Part shown: positions 25,173 through 33,179 of the stretch, in pieces | Position numbering within the stretch: position 1 is the first letter of the stretch | How the letters are laid out: the number at the start of each line of letters is the position of its first letter | Source: Sphingomonadales bacterium | GTDB lineage: Bacteria > Pseudomonadota > Alphaproteobacteria > Sphingomonadales > Sphingomonadaceae | Reading direction: 5' to 3' | NCBI GenBank assembly: GCA_016714795.1 | Contig: JADKCA010000009.1 | Coordinates: forward strand, 1 to 40,693 | Length of the DNA: 40,693 nucleotides | Notes under the pieces: model-generated | Databases searched by the model: none | Told to the model about the DNA's origin: nothing | Seen by the model: only the letters and a program-made list of their open reading frames with translations | Position numbers and translations under genes: made by a program

Positions 25173-27125
25173 ATGGCAGACTTCCCGACCAAAGCCGAAA
25201 TCGGCGTAACCACCGGCCCGATCCGTGGCTCTAAGAAGATCCATGTCGGCCCGCTGAAGGTTGCGATGCGCGAAATCCAGCTGGAGCCTTCCAGCGGCGA
25301 AGCGCCCGTCCGCGTCTATGATACGTCCGGGCCTTACACCGATTCCAACGTCCTGATCGACATCAACGCCGGGCTCGCCCCGCTGCGCCGCGACTGGATC
25401 ATGGCACGCGGCGATGTGGAGGCCTATGATGGCCGCGCCACCAAGCCCGAGGATAATGGCCAGCTCGGCCCGGATCGCAGCGGCGGCGTTGATCCCTTCC
25501 CGCATGTCGTGCAGCGTCCGCTGCGCGCGAAGCCGGGCATGAACGTCTCCCAGATGCACTATGCGCGCAAAGGCATCATCACGCCCGAAATGGAATATGT
25601 GGCAGAGCGCGAGAATCTGGGCCGTGCGCGGCTGAAGGAATATGTCCGTGACGGGGAATCCTTCGGCGCGGAAATCCCCGATTATGTCACGCCCGAATTC
25701 GTGCGCGATGAAGTGGCGCGGGGCCGCGCGATCATCCCCTCCAACATCAACCACCCTGAGAGCGAGCCGATGGCGATCGGCCGCAACTTCCTCGTGAAGA
25801 TCAACGCCAACATCGGCAACAGCGCGGTCGCGTCCGACGTCGCCAACGAGGTCGACAAGATGGTCTGGTCGATCCGCTGGGGCGCGGACACGGTCATGGA
25901 CCTGTCCACCGGCCGCAACATCCACGACACGCGCGAATGGATCATCCGCAACTCGCCCGTCCCCATCGGCACCGTGCCGATCTATCAGGCGCTCGAAAAG
26001 GTCGGCGGCGTGGCTGAAGACCTGACATGGGAAATCTTCCGCGATACGCTGATCGAGCAAGCCGAACAGGGCGTCGATTATTTCACCATCCATGCGGGCG
26101 TGCGCCTGCCCTACGTCCCGCTCGCCGCCAAACGCGTCACCGGCATCGTGTCGCGCGGCGGCAGTATCATGGCGAAATGGTGCCTCGCGCATCACAAGGA
26201 AAGCTTCCTCTACGAACATTTCGACGAGATCACCGAGATCATGAAGGCCTATGACATCGCCTATTCGCTGGGCGACGGCCTGCGCCCCGGCTCCATCGCC
26301 GACGCCAATGACGAAGCGCAATTCGCCGAGCTCTACACGCTGGGCGAACTCACCCACCGCGCGTGGAAGCAGGACGTGCAGGTCATGATCGAAGGCCCCG
26401 GCCATGTGCCGATGCACAAGATCAAGGCCAATATGGACAAGCAGCTCGAAGCGTGCGGCGAGGCGCCTTTCTATACGCTCGGGCCGCTCACCACGGATAT
26501 CGCGCCGGGGTATGACCATATCACCAGCGGCATTGGCGCGGCGATGATCGGCTGGTACGGCACGGCGATGCTCTGCTACGTCACGCCCAAGGAGCATCTG
26601 GGCCTGCCAGACCGCGACGATGTGAAGACCGGCGTGGTGACGTACAAGCTCGCGGCACACGCGGCGGATCTGGCGAAGGGCCACCCGGCGGCGAAGGTCC
26701 GCGACGATGCCCTCTCCCGCGCCCGCTTCGAATTCCGCTGGCGCGACCAGTTCAACCTCTCGCTCGATCCCGACACGGCGGAGCAATATCACGACCAGAC
26801 GCTGCCCGCCGAAGGCGCAAAGTCAGCGCACTTCTGCTCGATGTGCGGGCCGAAATTCTGCTCGATGAAGATCAGCCAGGAAGTGCGGGAGTTTGCGCGG
26901 TTGCAAAATCAGGAAAGCACCGCCTTCCTCGCCGCCTCTCCCCTCCCGCATGCGGGAGGGGCCGGGGGTGGGCCCGAAAAGGCTGAAGAAGGTTCACGCA
27001 GAGGCGCAGAGGAAGCAGAGACCGCAGAGCAGTGGGCGGAAAAGGGCATGGCCGAAATGAGCAAAGTCTATGACGAAACCGGGCGCGAGCTGTATATGGG
27101 CGCAGGTGATCGGGAGCATGATTAA
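25173..27125 (+). CDS. thiC: phosphomethylpyrimidine synthase ThiC
   Basis: Radical SAM enzyme that rearranges aminoimidazole ribotide to the HMP-P pyrimidine of thiamine. 650 residues from ATG 25173 with a strong GAGGAGA. Body motifs include YYTDSN-like GPYTDSNVLIDIN, MHYARKGIITPEMEY, ERENLGR, MVEGPGHVP-like MIEGPGHVPMHKI, and the C-terminal cluster motif CSMCGPKFC (Cys555, Cys558, Cys563). After the cluster, about residues 587-620 form an extra Gly/Pro/Glu-rich stretch encoded by repeat DNA (see the two repeat entries) before the usual EKGMAEMSKVYDETGRELY tail. The Fe-S motif and barrel are intact, so activity is expected. It overlaps the next gene by 8 bp. Confidence 0.97.
   Translation: MADFPTKAEIGVTTGPIRGSKKIHVGPLKVAMREIQLEPSSGEAPVRVYDTSGPYTDSNVLIDINAGLAPLRRDWIMARGDVEAYDGRATKPEDNGQLGPDRSGGVDPFPHVVQRPLRAKPGMNVSQMHYARKGIITPEMEYVAERENLGRARLKEYVRDGESFGAEIPDYVTPEFVRDEVARGRAIIPSNINHPESEPMAIGRNFLVKINANIGNSAVASDVANEVDKMVWSIRWGADTVMDLSTGRNIHDTREWIIRNSPVPIGTVPIYQALEKVGGVAEDLTWEIFRDTLIEQAEQGVDYFTIHAGVRLPYVPLAAKRVTGIVSRGGSIMAKWCLAHHKESFLYEHFDEITEIMKAYDIAYSLGDGLRPGSIADANDEAQFAELYTLGELTHRAWKQDVQVMIEGPGHVPMHKIKANMDKQLEACGEAPFYTLGPLTTDIAPGYDHITSGIGAAMIGWYGTAMLCYVTPKEHLGLPDRDDVKTGVVTYKLAAHAADLAKGHPAAKVRDDALSRARFEFRWRDQFNLSLDPDTAEQYHDQTLPAEGAKSAHFCSMCGPKFCSMKISQEVREFARLQNQESTAFLAASPLPHAGGAGGGPEKAEEGSRRGAEEAETAEQWAEKGMAEMSKVYDETGRELYMGAGDREHD
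26940..26961 (+). repeat. 22-bp perfect palindrome inside the thiC coding sequence
   Basis: CCCCTCCCGCA and TGCGGGAGGGG are perfect 11-bp arms with no spacer, followed by GCCGGGGGTGGGC. It resembles an extragenic GC-rich repeat that is common between genes in sphingomonads and relatives. Here it is translated in frame as SPLPHAGGAGGG. Confidence 0.8.
26991..27030 (+). repeat. degenerate CGCAGAG-type tandem repeat inside thiC
   Basis: GTTCACGCAGAGGCGCAGAG and following copies of an about 8-bp GCAGAG unit run for about 40 bp, just after the palindrome. They encode the Glu/Ala/Arg-rich part of the extra ThiC segment. A TTCACGCAGAG-type repeat is familiar as an intergenic element. Confidence 0.6.
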
Positions 27126-27621
27126 GACCATCGGCGCCGTCCTGCTCATGGCCGGCGCCCCGGGTGTGGCAAGCCGCCCCGCCGAAGCCCCCAAGCCAGT
27201 GGCGGCGGCGGAGTCTGACTTCGCCCGGCTTGCCGCGCTGGTGGGGGAATGGCGCAACGCGCAAAACCCGCAATCGACGCTGCGCATCCGCTTTGCGCTG
27301 ACGGCAGGCGGCAAGGTGTTACAGGAAAGCTGGTTTCGCGGCGAGACGCTGCATTCGCTGACGCTGTATCACCGCGATGGCGGCAAGCTGGTTCTCACGC
27401 ACTATTGCCCGCAGGGGAACCAGCCGACCTTGGCCCAGAGCGACACTGCCGCCTCAATCGCCTTCACCTTCCGCAGCGCGACCGATCTGGACGCGGCACA
27501 GGAAAGCTATCTGCACGATCTGTCGTTCGATCTGAGCAGCCCGGATCGCCCCGTGCGCCGCGAAACCTATCGCAGCGCGGATGGGGATGAAGCGTCGGAG
27601 CTTGTGTTGGAGAGGATTTGA
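27118..27621 (+). CDS. exported hypothetical protein, THAP4/nitrobindin-like size but no family assigned
   Basis: 167 residues; ATG at 27118 overlaps the thiC end by 8 bp. A short signal-like N-terminus (MIKTIGAVLLMAGAPGVAS) is followed by a single beta-rich domain: FARLAALVGEWRN, LRIRFALTAGGKVLQESWF, TLYHRDGGKLVLTHYCPQGN, FTFRSATDLDAAQESYLHDL. Sphingomonads carry many such small lipocalin-like proteins of unknown role. It ends 7 bp before the left inverted repeat of the AT-rich island. Confidence 0.65.
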   Translation: MIKTIGAVLLMAGAPGVASRPAEAPKPVAAAESDFARLAALVGEWRNAQNPQSTLRIRFALTAGGKVLQESWFRGETLHSLTLYHRDGGKLVLTHYCPQGNQPTLAQSDTAASIAFTFRSATDLDAAQESYLHDLSFDLSSPDRPVRRETYRSADGDEASELVLERI

Positions 27622-27627
27622 GAGTTA

Positions 27628-27643
27628 AGTGCACTGTCACCGT
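27628..27643 (+). repeat. left inverted repeat of the ATPase island
   Basis: AGTGCACTGTCACCGT, perfect complement-reverse of the right copy. Immediately inside, CACCGT (27638-27643) and ACGGTG (27654-27659) form a further small inverted repeat. Confidence 0.85.
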
Positions 27644-27741
27644 AATTGAATCAACGGTGCGCTGCGCAAGGTGGTTGACGGGGAGATGGGGTAAGGTTTG
27701 TGTGAAGCCCCGCCACACCACTTAATCTGATAATTTATTGA

Positions 27742-27770
27742 TTGTCCTGACTAAATTGAATGCGTATACC
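27742..27770 (+). promoter_or_regulatory. candidate sigma-70 promoter of the island ATPase
   Basis: TTGTCC (27742-27747), 17 bp, TATACC (27765-27770), each a 4/6 match to consensus, in AT-rich DNA. The ATG at 27806 is preceded by AAGGAGA (27793-27798 region) at good spacing, so the gene carries its own expression signals inside the repeats. Confidence 0.4.
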
Positions 27771-27805
27771 GTTAGTATTGTATTGGCTGTGAAGGAGAAA
27801 CATCG

Positions 27806-29395
27806 ATGTTAAGTGTGCCACAGCTAAATCTTGGATCAATCGATGCTATAAACTACAAAACAAAAGATGAACGCGAATTTTTCGCGAAAATTATTTACAA
27901 AGAGGAGTTTCTCCACAAAATACTCGAGAAAAAGAAGTATTTTTTAATTGGTGAAAAAGGGACCGGAAAAAGCTCATATTCTGTTTTTCTTCATAATTCA
28001 GACTATCGAAATACTTTATCCAGAGCTGTCAGTCTAAGTCAAACTGACTATAGGCGATTTATTTCCATGTCGACGATGGGTAAGTTTAACGTATCATCTA
28101 ATGTCGATATATGGAAAGTCATTCTTCTTTTGTTAGTTAGCGATGGCATCTACGACAGATTTGGAGAAAAATCGCTTATTTTCCAAAAATTTAAGAACCT
28201 TAAATGCGCAATTGATGAATATTATAGCAAAGCGTTTCGACCTGAAGTTGATCAGTCTCTTGATATTGTAGAAAATTCGGAAACTGCGGCGAAGATAATG
28301 GCAAAGTACATCGAACTTGGCCACGGAGAGAAAAAGGAGCTACATCAGTCATTTTCAAGTACTCAGGTAAATTTGGCATTTCTTGAGAGAAATTTTAGAG
28401 AATGCTTGTCATCTCTAAAATTGGAATCCGATTTTATATTGTTTATTGATGGCATAGACATTAGACCGGAGAAAATTGACTACGAGTCCTATATTGAATG
28501 TATAAAAGGTCTTGCAAATGCAGCATGGGAATTGAATACTGAATTTTTTGCAAATATTAAAGATTCGAAAAAGCACATAAAAGTAATGCTTTTGATGAGA
28601 CCTGATATTTTGGACAACATGGGATTTCAAAATTTGAATGCAAAAGTCCGAGACAACGGAGTGAATCTTGATTGGATGACGACGTATGATAATTTTAAAA
28701 ACTCCCCAATCTTTAAACTTGTTTGCGGAACTTTGAAGAACCAGCAAGATTCAGGGAATTTGACAGCATTAGGCGTGTGGAATCATTATTTTCCATACGA
28801 GACAGACAATATGAGGGTTTCCGAAAAGCAGGATGATCCATTTGTAGCATTTTTGCGATATTCGTTTTATCGCCCCCGGGATATAGTGCAGTACATGCAG
28901 TTTATGCAGGATTATGTTAAGCAAAATGAGAGCAACACATCTACATTTTCGAAGGAAAGTTTTTATAGATGTCAATCTATGTTTTCAGATTACTTACTTG
29001 GCGAGGTTAAAGACTATCTAAATTTTTACCACCCGACTTCTGATTTTGACGATCTTGTTGGTTTTTTTTCGGAATGGGGCGGAGAAAAAGAAATAGGATG
29101 GATTGATTTTCAATCAGCATTTCATCGCTATCGAACGGGATTAGGAAATAAAAATATTACCATTAAAGAATTAACTTCTTCTCCTGAGGATTTACTTCAG
29201 TTGCTGTACTCTTTGAATATTATTGGTTACATTGAGCCAGCCTCACAAGGAAAAGGATTTGCCCACTATTGTTTTAGAGATAGAACTCCTGTGAAATTAA
29301 GGCCCAAGGTAAGATATGGATTTACATATCCCGTGCACCCTGGATTACAACGCGCCCTGCTAGTTGGTGGACCAGATCGACGTGGTAAGCGTTAG
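27806..29395 (+). CDS. P-loop ATPase of the Sll1717/FunZ-like type, candidate defence gene
   Basis: 529 residues. The Walker A motif is GEKGTGKSS (residues 49-57), preceded by a lysine-rich helix. The Walker B-like strand is FILFIDGID (210-218) with Asp215. Downstream, VMLLMRPDILDNMGFQN looks like a sensor strand with Arg, and YSFYRPRDIVQYMQFMQDYV resembles the PRDI helix seen in this family of large single P-loop NTPases. No nuclease, TIR or membrane domain is recognisable in the C-terminal half, which may hold a winged-helix-like end (about 425-505). Codon use is AT-rich and unlike the neighbours, indicating transfer; only the last about 25 codons are GC-richer. Related ATPases occur in defence islands, so an antiphage role is plausible but is inference from family and context. 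Confidence 0.75.
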   Translation: MLSVPQLNLGSIDAINYKTKDEREFFAKIIYKEEFLHKILEKKKYFLIGEKGTGKSSYSVFLHNSDYRNTLSRAVSLSQTDYRRFISMSTMGKFNVSSNVDIWKVILLLLVSDGIYDRFGEKSLIFQKFKNLKCAIDEYYSKAFRPEVDQSLDIVENSETAAKIMAKYIELGHGEKKELHQSFSSTQVNLAFLERNFRECLSSLKLESDFILFIDGIDIRPEKIDYESYIECIKGLANAAWELNTEFFANIKDSKKHIKVMLLMRPDILDNMGFQNLNAKVRDNGVNLDWMTTYDNFKNSPIFKLVCGTLKNQQDSGNLTALGVWNHYFPYETDNMRVSEKQDDPFVAFLRYSFYRPRDIVQYMQFMQDYVKQNESNTSTFSKESFYRCQSMFSDYLLGEVKDYLNFYHPTSDFDDLVGFFSEWGGEKEIGWIDFQSAFHRYRTGLGNKNITIKELTSSPEDLLQLLYSLNIIGYIEPASQGKGFAHYCFRDRTPVKLRPKVRYGFTYPVHPGLQRALLVGGPDRRGKR

Positions 29396-29402
29396 CCAAG
29401 GT

Positions 29403-29447
29403 TAAGGTTTGGGTTCACGGTACCACTTGCAATAACCCCTTATTTTT
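29403..29447 (+). terminator. candidate intrinsic terminator of the island ATPase
   Basis: TAAG (29403-29406) and GGGTT (29411-29415) pair with AACCC (29434-29438) and CTTA (29439-29442), leaving a small bulge, and five T follow directly (29443-29447). It lies inside the right inverted repeat, so the island is a self-contained transcription unit. Confidence 0.4.
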
Positions 29448-29472
29448 ATCAGCTTATCGAGAATTCGAGATC

Positions 29473-29488
29473 ACGGTGACAGTGCACT
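29473..29488 (-). repeat. right inverted repeat of the ATPase island
   Basis: ACGGTGACAGTGCACT, exact reverse complement of 27628-27643. The similarity does not extend much further inward. Confidence 0.85.
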
Positions 29489-29551
29489 AAATTCGTCGCA
29501 TACGCTGACACTTCCCTAATCTCCCACCTAACCCATCCCTCACATCCCCCA

Positions 29552-30385
29552 TCACACCGCCGCAATCGTCGTCCGGTGCAGCAGGCGGTGGTGGCCGTCA
29601 TAGCCTCCGGTGGCGACGTGGAGGAGGGAGCGGTTGTCCCACATCAGCAGCGTTCCGGGCTGCCATCTGTGGCGGTATTGGAACGCCTCTTGCCCCTGAT
29701 GGTGGTTGAGTTCGATCAGCAGCGGCAGCGCCTCTGCATCGTCCATGCCTTCAAAGCCGATGATATAGCCAAAACAGCTGAACAGCCCGAGCCGCCCGGT
29801 TTCGGGGTGCGCGCGGATATAGGGTTGAAGCTGGGTGGCCTCGGCGTCTTTGGAGGGGCGGATATCCATTGATCGCTTCGCCTTGTCGCCCTCTCCATAG
29901 GCGCCGTCGGGCGCATAGGCGCGTTTCGCCGAATGGATCGCCATGCGTCCCTCTACCCGCGCGCGCAGCGCATCGGGCAGGGCATCGAGCGCCGCATGCT
30001 GGTTGGCGAACAGCGTGTCACCGCCGACGGGAGGGATTTTGATGCCATAAAGGCAGGTGCCCGCGGGTGGTCGCGCCTGAAAGCTCCAGTCGCTATGCCA
30101 GTTTTCGGCGAACAGCGGCGAGGTTTCTTGCGGTCTGCGCTCGACCGCGATCACATGCTGGCGGCCCTTGATGGGGGCGATGAAGGGATCGTCGCCAAAG
30201 CCGCCAAAATGAAGCGTGAAGCGTTCGAGATCGTCGTCGGTCAAATCCTGATCGGGGAAAGCCAGCACATGATGCTGCAACCACGCCGCACGGATCGCGC
30301 CGACCAGATCGGTTGACAGCGGCTGGCGCACGTCAAGGCCGGTGACGGTCGCACCGCAGGCCTGGCCGGATGGGATTATCTGCAA
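29552..30385 (-). CDS. TauD/TfdA family Fe(II)/2-oxoglutarate dioxygenase
   Basis: A non-haem iron oxygenase coupling 2-oxoglutarate decarboxylation to substrate hydroxylation. The iron ligands are visible as HSD in ENWHSDWSFQ and the distal His in NRSLLHVATGGYDGHHRLLHRT, which also carries the 2-oxoglutarate-binding Arg. Other landmarks: LAFPDQDLTDDDLERFT, YGIKIPPVGGDTLFANQ, AKRAYAP. The frame is open to 30442, but a TTG at 30385 (then QIIPSGQACGATVTG) lies about six bases after AGGAGAGG and matches the usual family N-terminus, so I prefer it (277 aa). Substrate unknown; the Gln/Gly-rich N-terminus is typical of taurine, 2,4-D or alkylsulfate-type members. Confidence 0.87.
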   Translation of the reverse strand: MQIIPSGQACGATVTGLDVRQPLSTDLVGAIRAAWLQHHVLAFPDQDLTDDDLERFTLHFGGFGDDPFIAPIKGRQHVIAVERRPQETSPLFAENWHSDWSFQARPPAGTCLYGIKIPPVGGDTLFANQHAALDALPDALRARVEGRMAIHSAKRAYAPDGAYGEGDKAKRSMDIRPSKDAEATQLQPYIRAHPETGRLGLFSCFGYIIGFEGMDDAEALPLLIELNHHQGQEAFQYRHRWQPGTLLMWDNRSLLHVATGGYDGHHRLLHRTTIAAV

Positions 30386-30562
30386 AGGGACCTCTCCTGT
30401 TGAAGCGAGGCTAGATTGTGGGGGCGGTGTTGCACCTGTCATTCCATTCCTTTACCCTCCCCGTCCTGTATCACATTCTCTTTGATACCCGCCATTCTTG
30501 CGTTCAAGAATCGCCATTTCCTGTCGTTGCGTCAATTCAACTCTCTTGAAGGAATGCTCGTT

Positions 30563-32132
30563 ATGGGACCTCTGTTGAGCCTGTTCGCCAAATATGCTGC
30601 GCGGGCGTCACTTTTGGTCTTTGCCTCGCTACTGGCTGCAACTCCGGCTTTGGCTGACAATCTGGTCAATCGCTGGACGGGCGAGAAATTGGGTGCCCAA
30701 GGCAGTGCGGCTGTTCTGCAGGCCAGCACGGCTGAGACAAATTGGGTTGTCGAGGCGTCAGACGATGGCTTCATATTGCTGAAGGACGGGAAGTCGGGCC
30801 TGTATCTGAACGTCGAAACCGGGGCCTTGGCGGTGAGCGCGATCCAGCCTGGGTGGTGGGGTGCGCAATGGACGCTTGAAGATGCGGGCGAGGGATATGT
30901 GCGGATCAAAAATCGCTGGAAGGGGACATATCTGCACAATGAAAGCAAATCATTGGCAGCAGGAGCCATGCAACCCGGCTGGTGGAGCGCCCAATGGAAG
31001 CGCGAACGATATTTCCCCGAAACCTACCGCTCGCCCACAGCAGGCCGCGCGACCAAGGTGCGGACGTTTGACCAATATGCGTGGCTGACGGCGCACAATG
31101 CCTTCCTGAACTATACGGATGCGCGCTGGACGTTTCCAAACCAGTCGCGCGGAATCATCGGGCAACTGACGAGCAATGGCGTTCGTGGCTTGCAGCTAGA
31201 TGTCTATGATTTCAAAGGGAAATCCGACGGGCGGGGGGCCGTGGCGTGCGGCGTGACCCTCTCTGGAGACTGCTATCCTGCCGGGGTCTATATGTGCCAT
31301 GGAGACTGCGTTTCGATAGCGGGCGCGAACTATGCTTTTCCGCGGCAAAATCTGAAAGATACACTGGATGCGATCGGCGATTGGCTCACCGCCAACACCG
31401 ACGAAAAAGACATTATTACAATTTTCTTTGAAGATTATACCGCCGATGGAACGCTCGCCGCAGTCATCCGGTCCAGCCGGGCGGCCCCCTTCATCTTCAA
31501 TCCCAACGACAGCCAATGGTCTGTGAAATCCAAAGGCTGGCCCACGTTGAACGCCATGAAGAGCGCTGGCAAGCGGCTGATTCTGTTCACCTCAAAGGCT
31601 GCGAATGCGGATAGCGGCCTTGGGCTCAGCCACGACCAGAGCTTCAATGTGGAAAATTATTGGAGCCTGGGCGATCTGGGCACGGACACCACATGTAGAA
31701 CGCGCTGAGACAGCATTCCCCTGGACACCGATGGCGGCACATTCAAGCGGCTTTTCCTCATGAACCACTACCGCAACGTGCCCACCACAGGCTTGTCGGC
31801 AGAAGACAATGCGCTGAACAGTTTGCAGAGCCGGCTGATCCTATGCCAGAAGGTGGCGCAGAGATTGCCCAATTTCGTGGCGCTTGATTTCGTGGAACTT
31901 GGCGGCGCAGGAGATTTCATTGTTGATCTCAACGGCAAGTGGGTTGAAGCCGTCAATGAATGAGGGCGCGCGCGCCCTGCGCACCGTGAACGGCAAGAGC
32001 TTCAAAAAGGTCAAAGGCTTCCCCGCCAAGGACGAAGCCGGCGTGGACGCCGCCAGCGCCTCCCTGCGCGCCGCCTTTGCCGACAATCTGGGGGATTTTG
32101 TGGCGAAGAAGTTTCCGGTGAAGGGGCGTTGA
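30563..32132 (+). pseudogene. secreted PI-PLC X-domain-like protein, interrupted by a nonsense codon and a 4-bp duplication
   Basis: From ATG 30563 (GAAGGA nine bases upstream) a signal peptide ends at TPALA. A beta-trefoil/ricin-like region with a doubled phrase (QPGWWGAQW, QPGWWSAQW) covers about residues 24-140. Then comes a phosphatidylinositol-phospholipase-C-like domain with both catalytic-type His (YAWLTAHNAFLNYTDARW and YMCHGDC). An in-frame TGA at 31706-31708 interrupts TCRTR*DSIPLD, where Trp (TGG) would fit. The same frame continues with RLFLMNHYRNVPT to a stop at 31963, caused by AATGAATG (31955-31962). Removing one AATG leads into EGARALRTVNGKSF and on to 32132, giving about 521 residues in all. 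The intact region up to 31708 might still be translated as a truncated protein. Confidence 0.7.
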
Positions 32133-32200
32133 GGGGGGAAGGCTGCCGGGGACGAAAATGAGCGGATTGGTTCGCCGACGCGGCTGAATTTCTTGGCTTT

Positions 32201-33163
32201 TCAATTCTGCTCGATCATTGTGCTCTGCGGGCGATGTGCATTTTTGCGTTCCATGATAGCAACGCAAAGATGGCAAATATTGACCCACTTCCTGTTGCGG
32301 AAGTCAGTCGCCTCTTCGGGGGGCAATTGGTCTAACCACGCCTCTGATCCGGTTGTGCACAACCTATTCAATGTCTTGCTGTGCTTGTAACGATGCCAGA
32401 TCGTCTGAAAGGGCGTATCATTGACGTTCCCGAAGCTGAGCCCGTCCACTTCGGTCGCGCCGTTGCAGCACGGCCCGGTTCTGCCATTCGAATCAATCGT
32501 GAGCAGTGGGCTTGGGCATGAGCCGGATGGCCAGTTTTCGGATGGCTCGGCGTGAGAAGCAAGAAGCGTACCCGCCCGCCCCATCGGCAATAATGCGAAA
32601 GGCTGGATCGGAAAATGGCCCTTCCAGGGCTCTGCGCGCCTTATCCCTCCCAACACATAGCGGAGGCGGCTTTCCTTGGAGACAACGACCTTCACATCCG
32701 CCTTCAGGCCCAGGCGATGCGCCGCATTCAAGGCGTTGGCCACGCGTTCGGGCGAGACATGTTCAAAATGGTAGGTAGAGAGTGAAAAGCTGAATGATAC
32801 CGCGCCAGCTTCCGCAAATCGGGTCAAAATCTCGGCTGCTTTTGCTTCGCTGGTTGCCCAGAAACCGTTGCTGACAATCCCTGTGGAGGCGTTTCTGGAT
32901 CGTGCATGTTTTACGATCCGGAGCAGGCGATCCTGATAGAGAAATGGCTCTCCGCCCGACAATCCCAAGCCCCACGCGCCTGCAAATTCTTCGGCAGCCT
33001 GATCGATCATCGAAAAGATCACTTCGTCTGAAAGGCTGCTTCGGTCTTTCGGGCCAGCCGAAGGCAGGCAATGCTTGCAACGTGCATTGCAGGTGTTCCA
33101 GAGGAGCAGCCCGATTTCCGGCCGGGCTGCATGATCCGGAACGTTACCGATGTTCACCGTCAT
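32201..33163 (-). CDS. radical SAM/SPASM protein, putative RiPP maturase
   Basis: 320 residues. The radical SAM cluster motif CNARCKHC (Cys25, Cys29, Cys32) reads CxxxCxxC. Next are the SAM-binding GLGLSGGEPF and TGIVSNGFWAT strands. The C-terminal SPASM-type region has Cys in GSCPSPLLTIDSNGRTGPCC, then LCTTG and the ICHLC pair, enough for one or two auxiliary Fe-S clusters. SPASM enzymes commonly install thioether, C-C or C-O crosslinks or epimerise residues in ribosomal peptides. The start lies 16 bp after the stop of a 61-codon GG-leader gene, which is the expected precursor. The precursor core has no Cys, which argues against sactipeptide-type thioethers. No transporter or protease gene is adjacent in the window. 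Confidence 0.88.
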   Translation of the reverse strand: MTVNIGNVPDHAARPEIGLLLWNTCNARCKHCLPSAGPKDRSSLSDEVIFSMIDQAAEEFAGAWGLGLSGGEPFLYQDRLLRIVKHARSRNASTGIVSNGFWATSEAKAAEILTRFAEAGAVSFSFSLSTYHFEHVSPERVANALNAAHRLGLKADVKVVVSKESRLRYVLGGIRRAEPWKGHFPIQPFALLPMGRAGTLLASHAEPSENWPSGSCPSPLLTIDSNGRTGPCCNGATEVDGLSFGNVNDTPFQTIWHRYKHSKTLNRLCTTGSEAWLDQLPPEEATDFRNRKWVNICHLCVAIMERKNAHRPQSTMIEQN

Positions 33164-33179
33164 TCTATCCGGTTCAAAT

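Larger units (their letters stand above)
27628..29488. mobile_element. AT-rich one-gene island bounded by 16-bp inverted repeats, no transposase
   Basis: AGTGCACTGTCACCGT at 27628-27643 recurs as its exact reverse complement at 29473-29488. Inside lies a single large gene; base composition drops sharply from the GC-rich flanks to AT-rich and recovers at the far end. The repeats can be read as terminal repeats beginning TGTCACCGT with a 6-bp direct repeat GTGCAC on each side (27629-27634 and 29482-29487), giving an 1847-bp element with TGT...ACA tips and a 6-bp target duplication, a pattern seen in IS21 and IS481 families. GTGCAC is itself palindromic, so a duplication cannot be distinguished from a longer repeat. 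No transposase or recombinase frame is present, so mobilisation in trans would be needed. Confidence 0.7.

Noticed and set aside
25032..26792. 586-codon minus-strand frame
   Set aside because: Antisense of the riboswitch and thiC; an artefact of high GC.
31690..31720. TGA in the PI-PLC-like gene as a selenocysteine codon
   Set aside because: A second lesion (4-bp duplication) lies downstream and the expected residue is Trp, so decay is simpler; no SECIS-like structure was evident.
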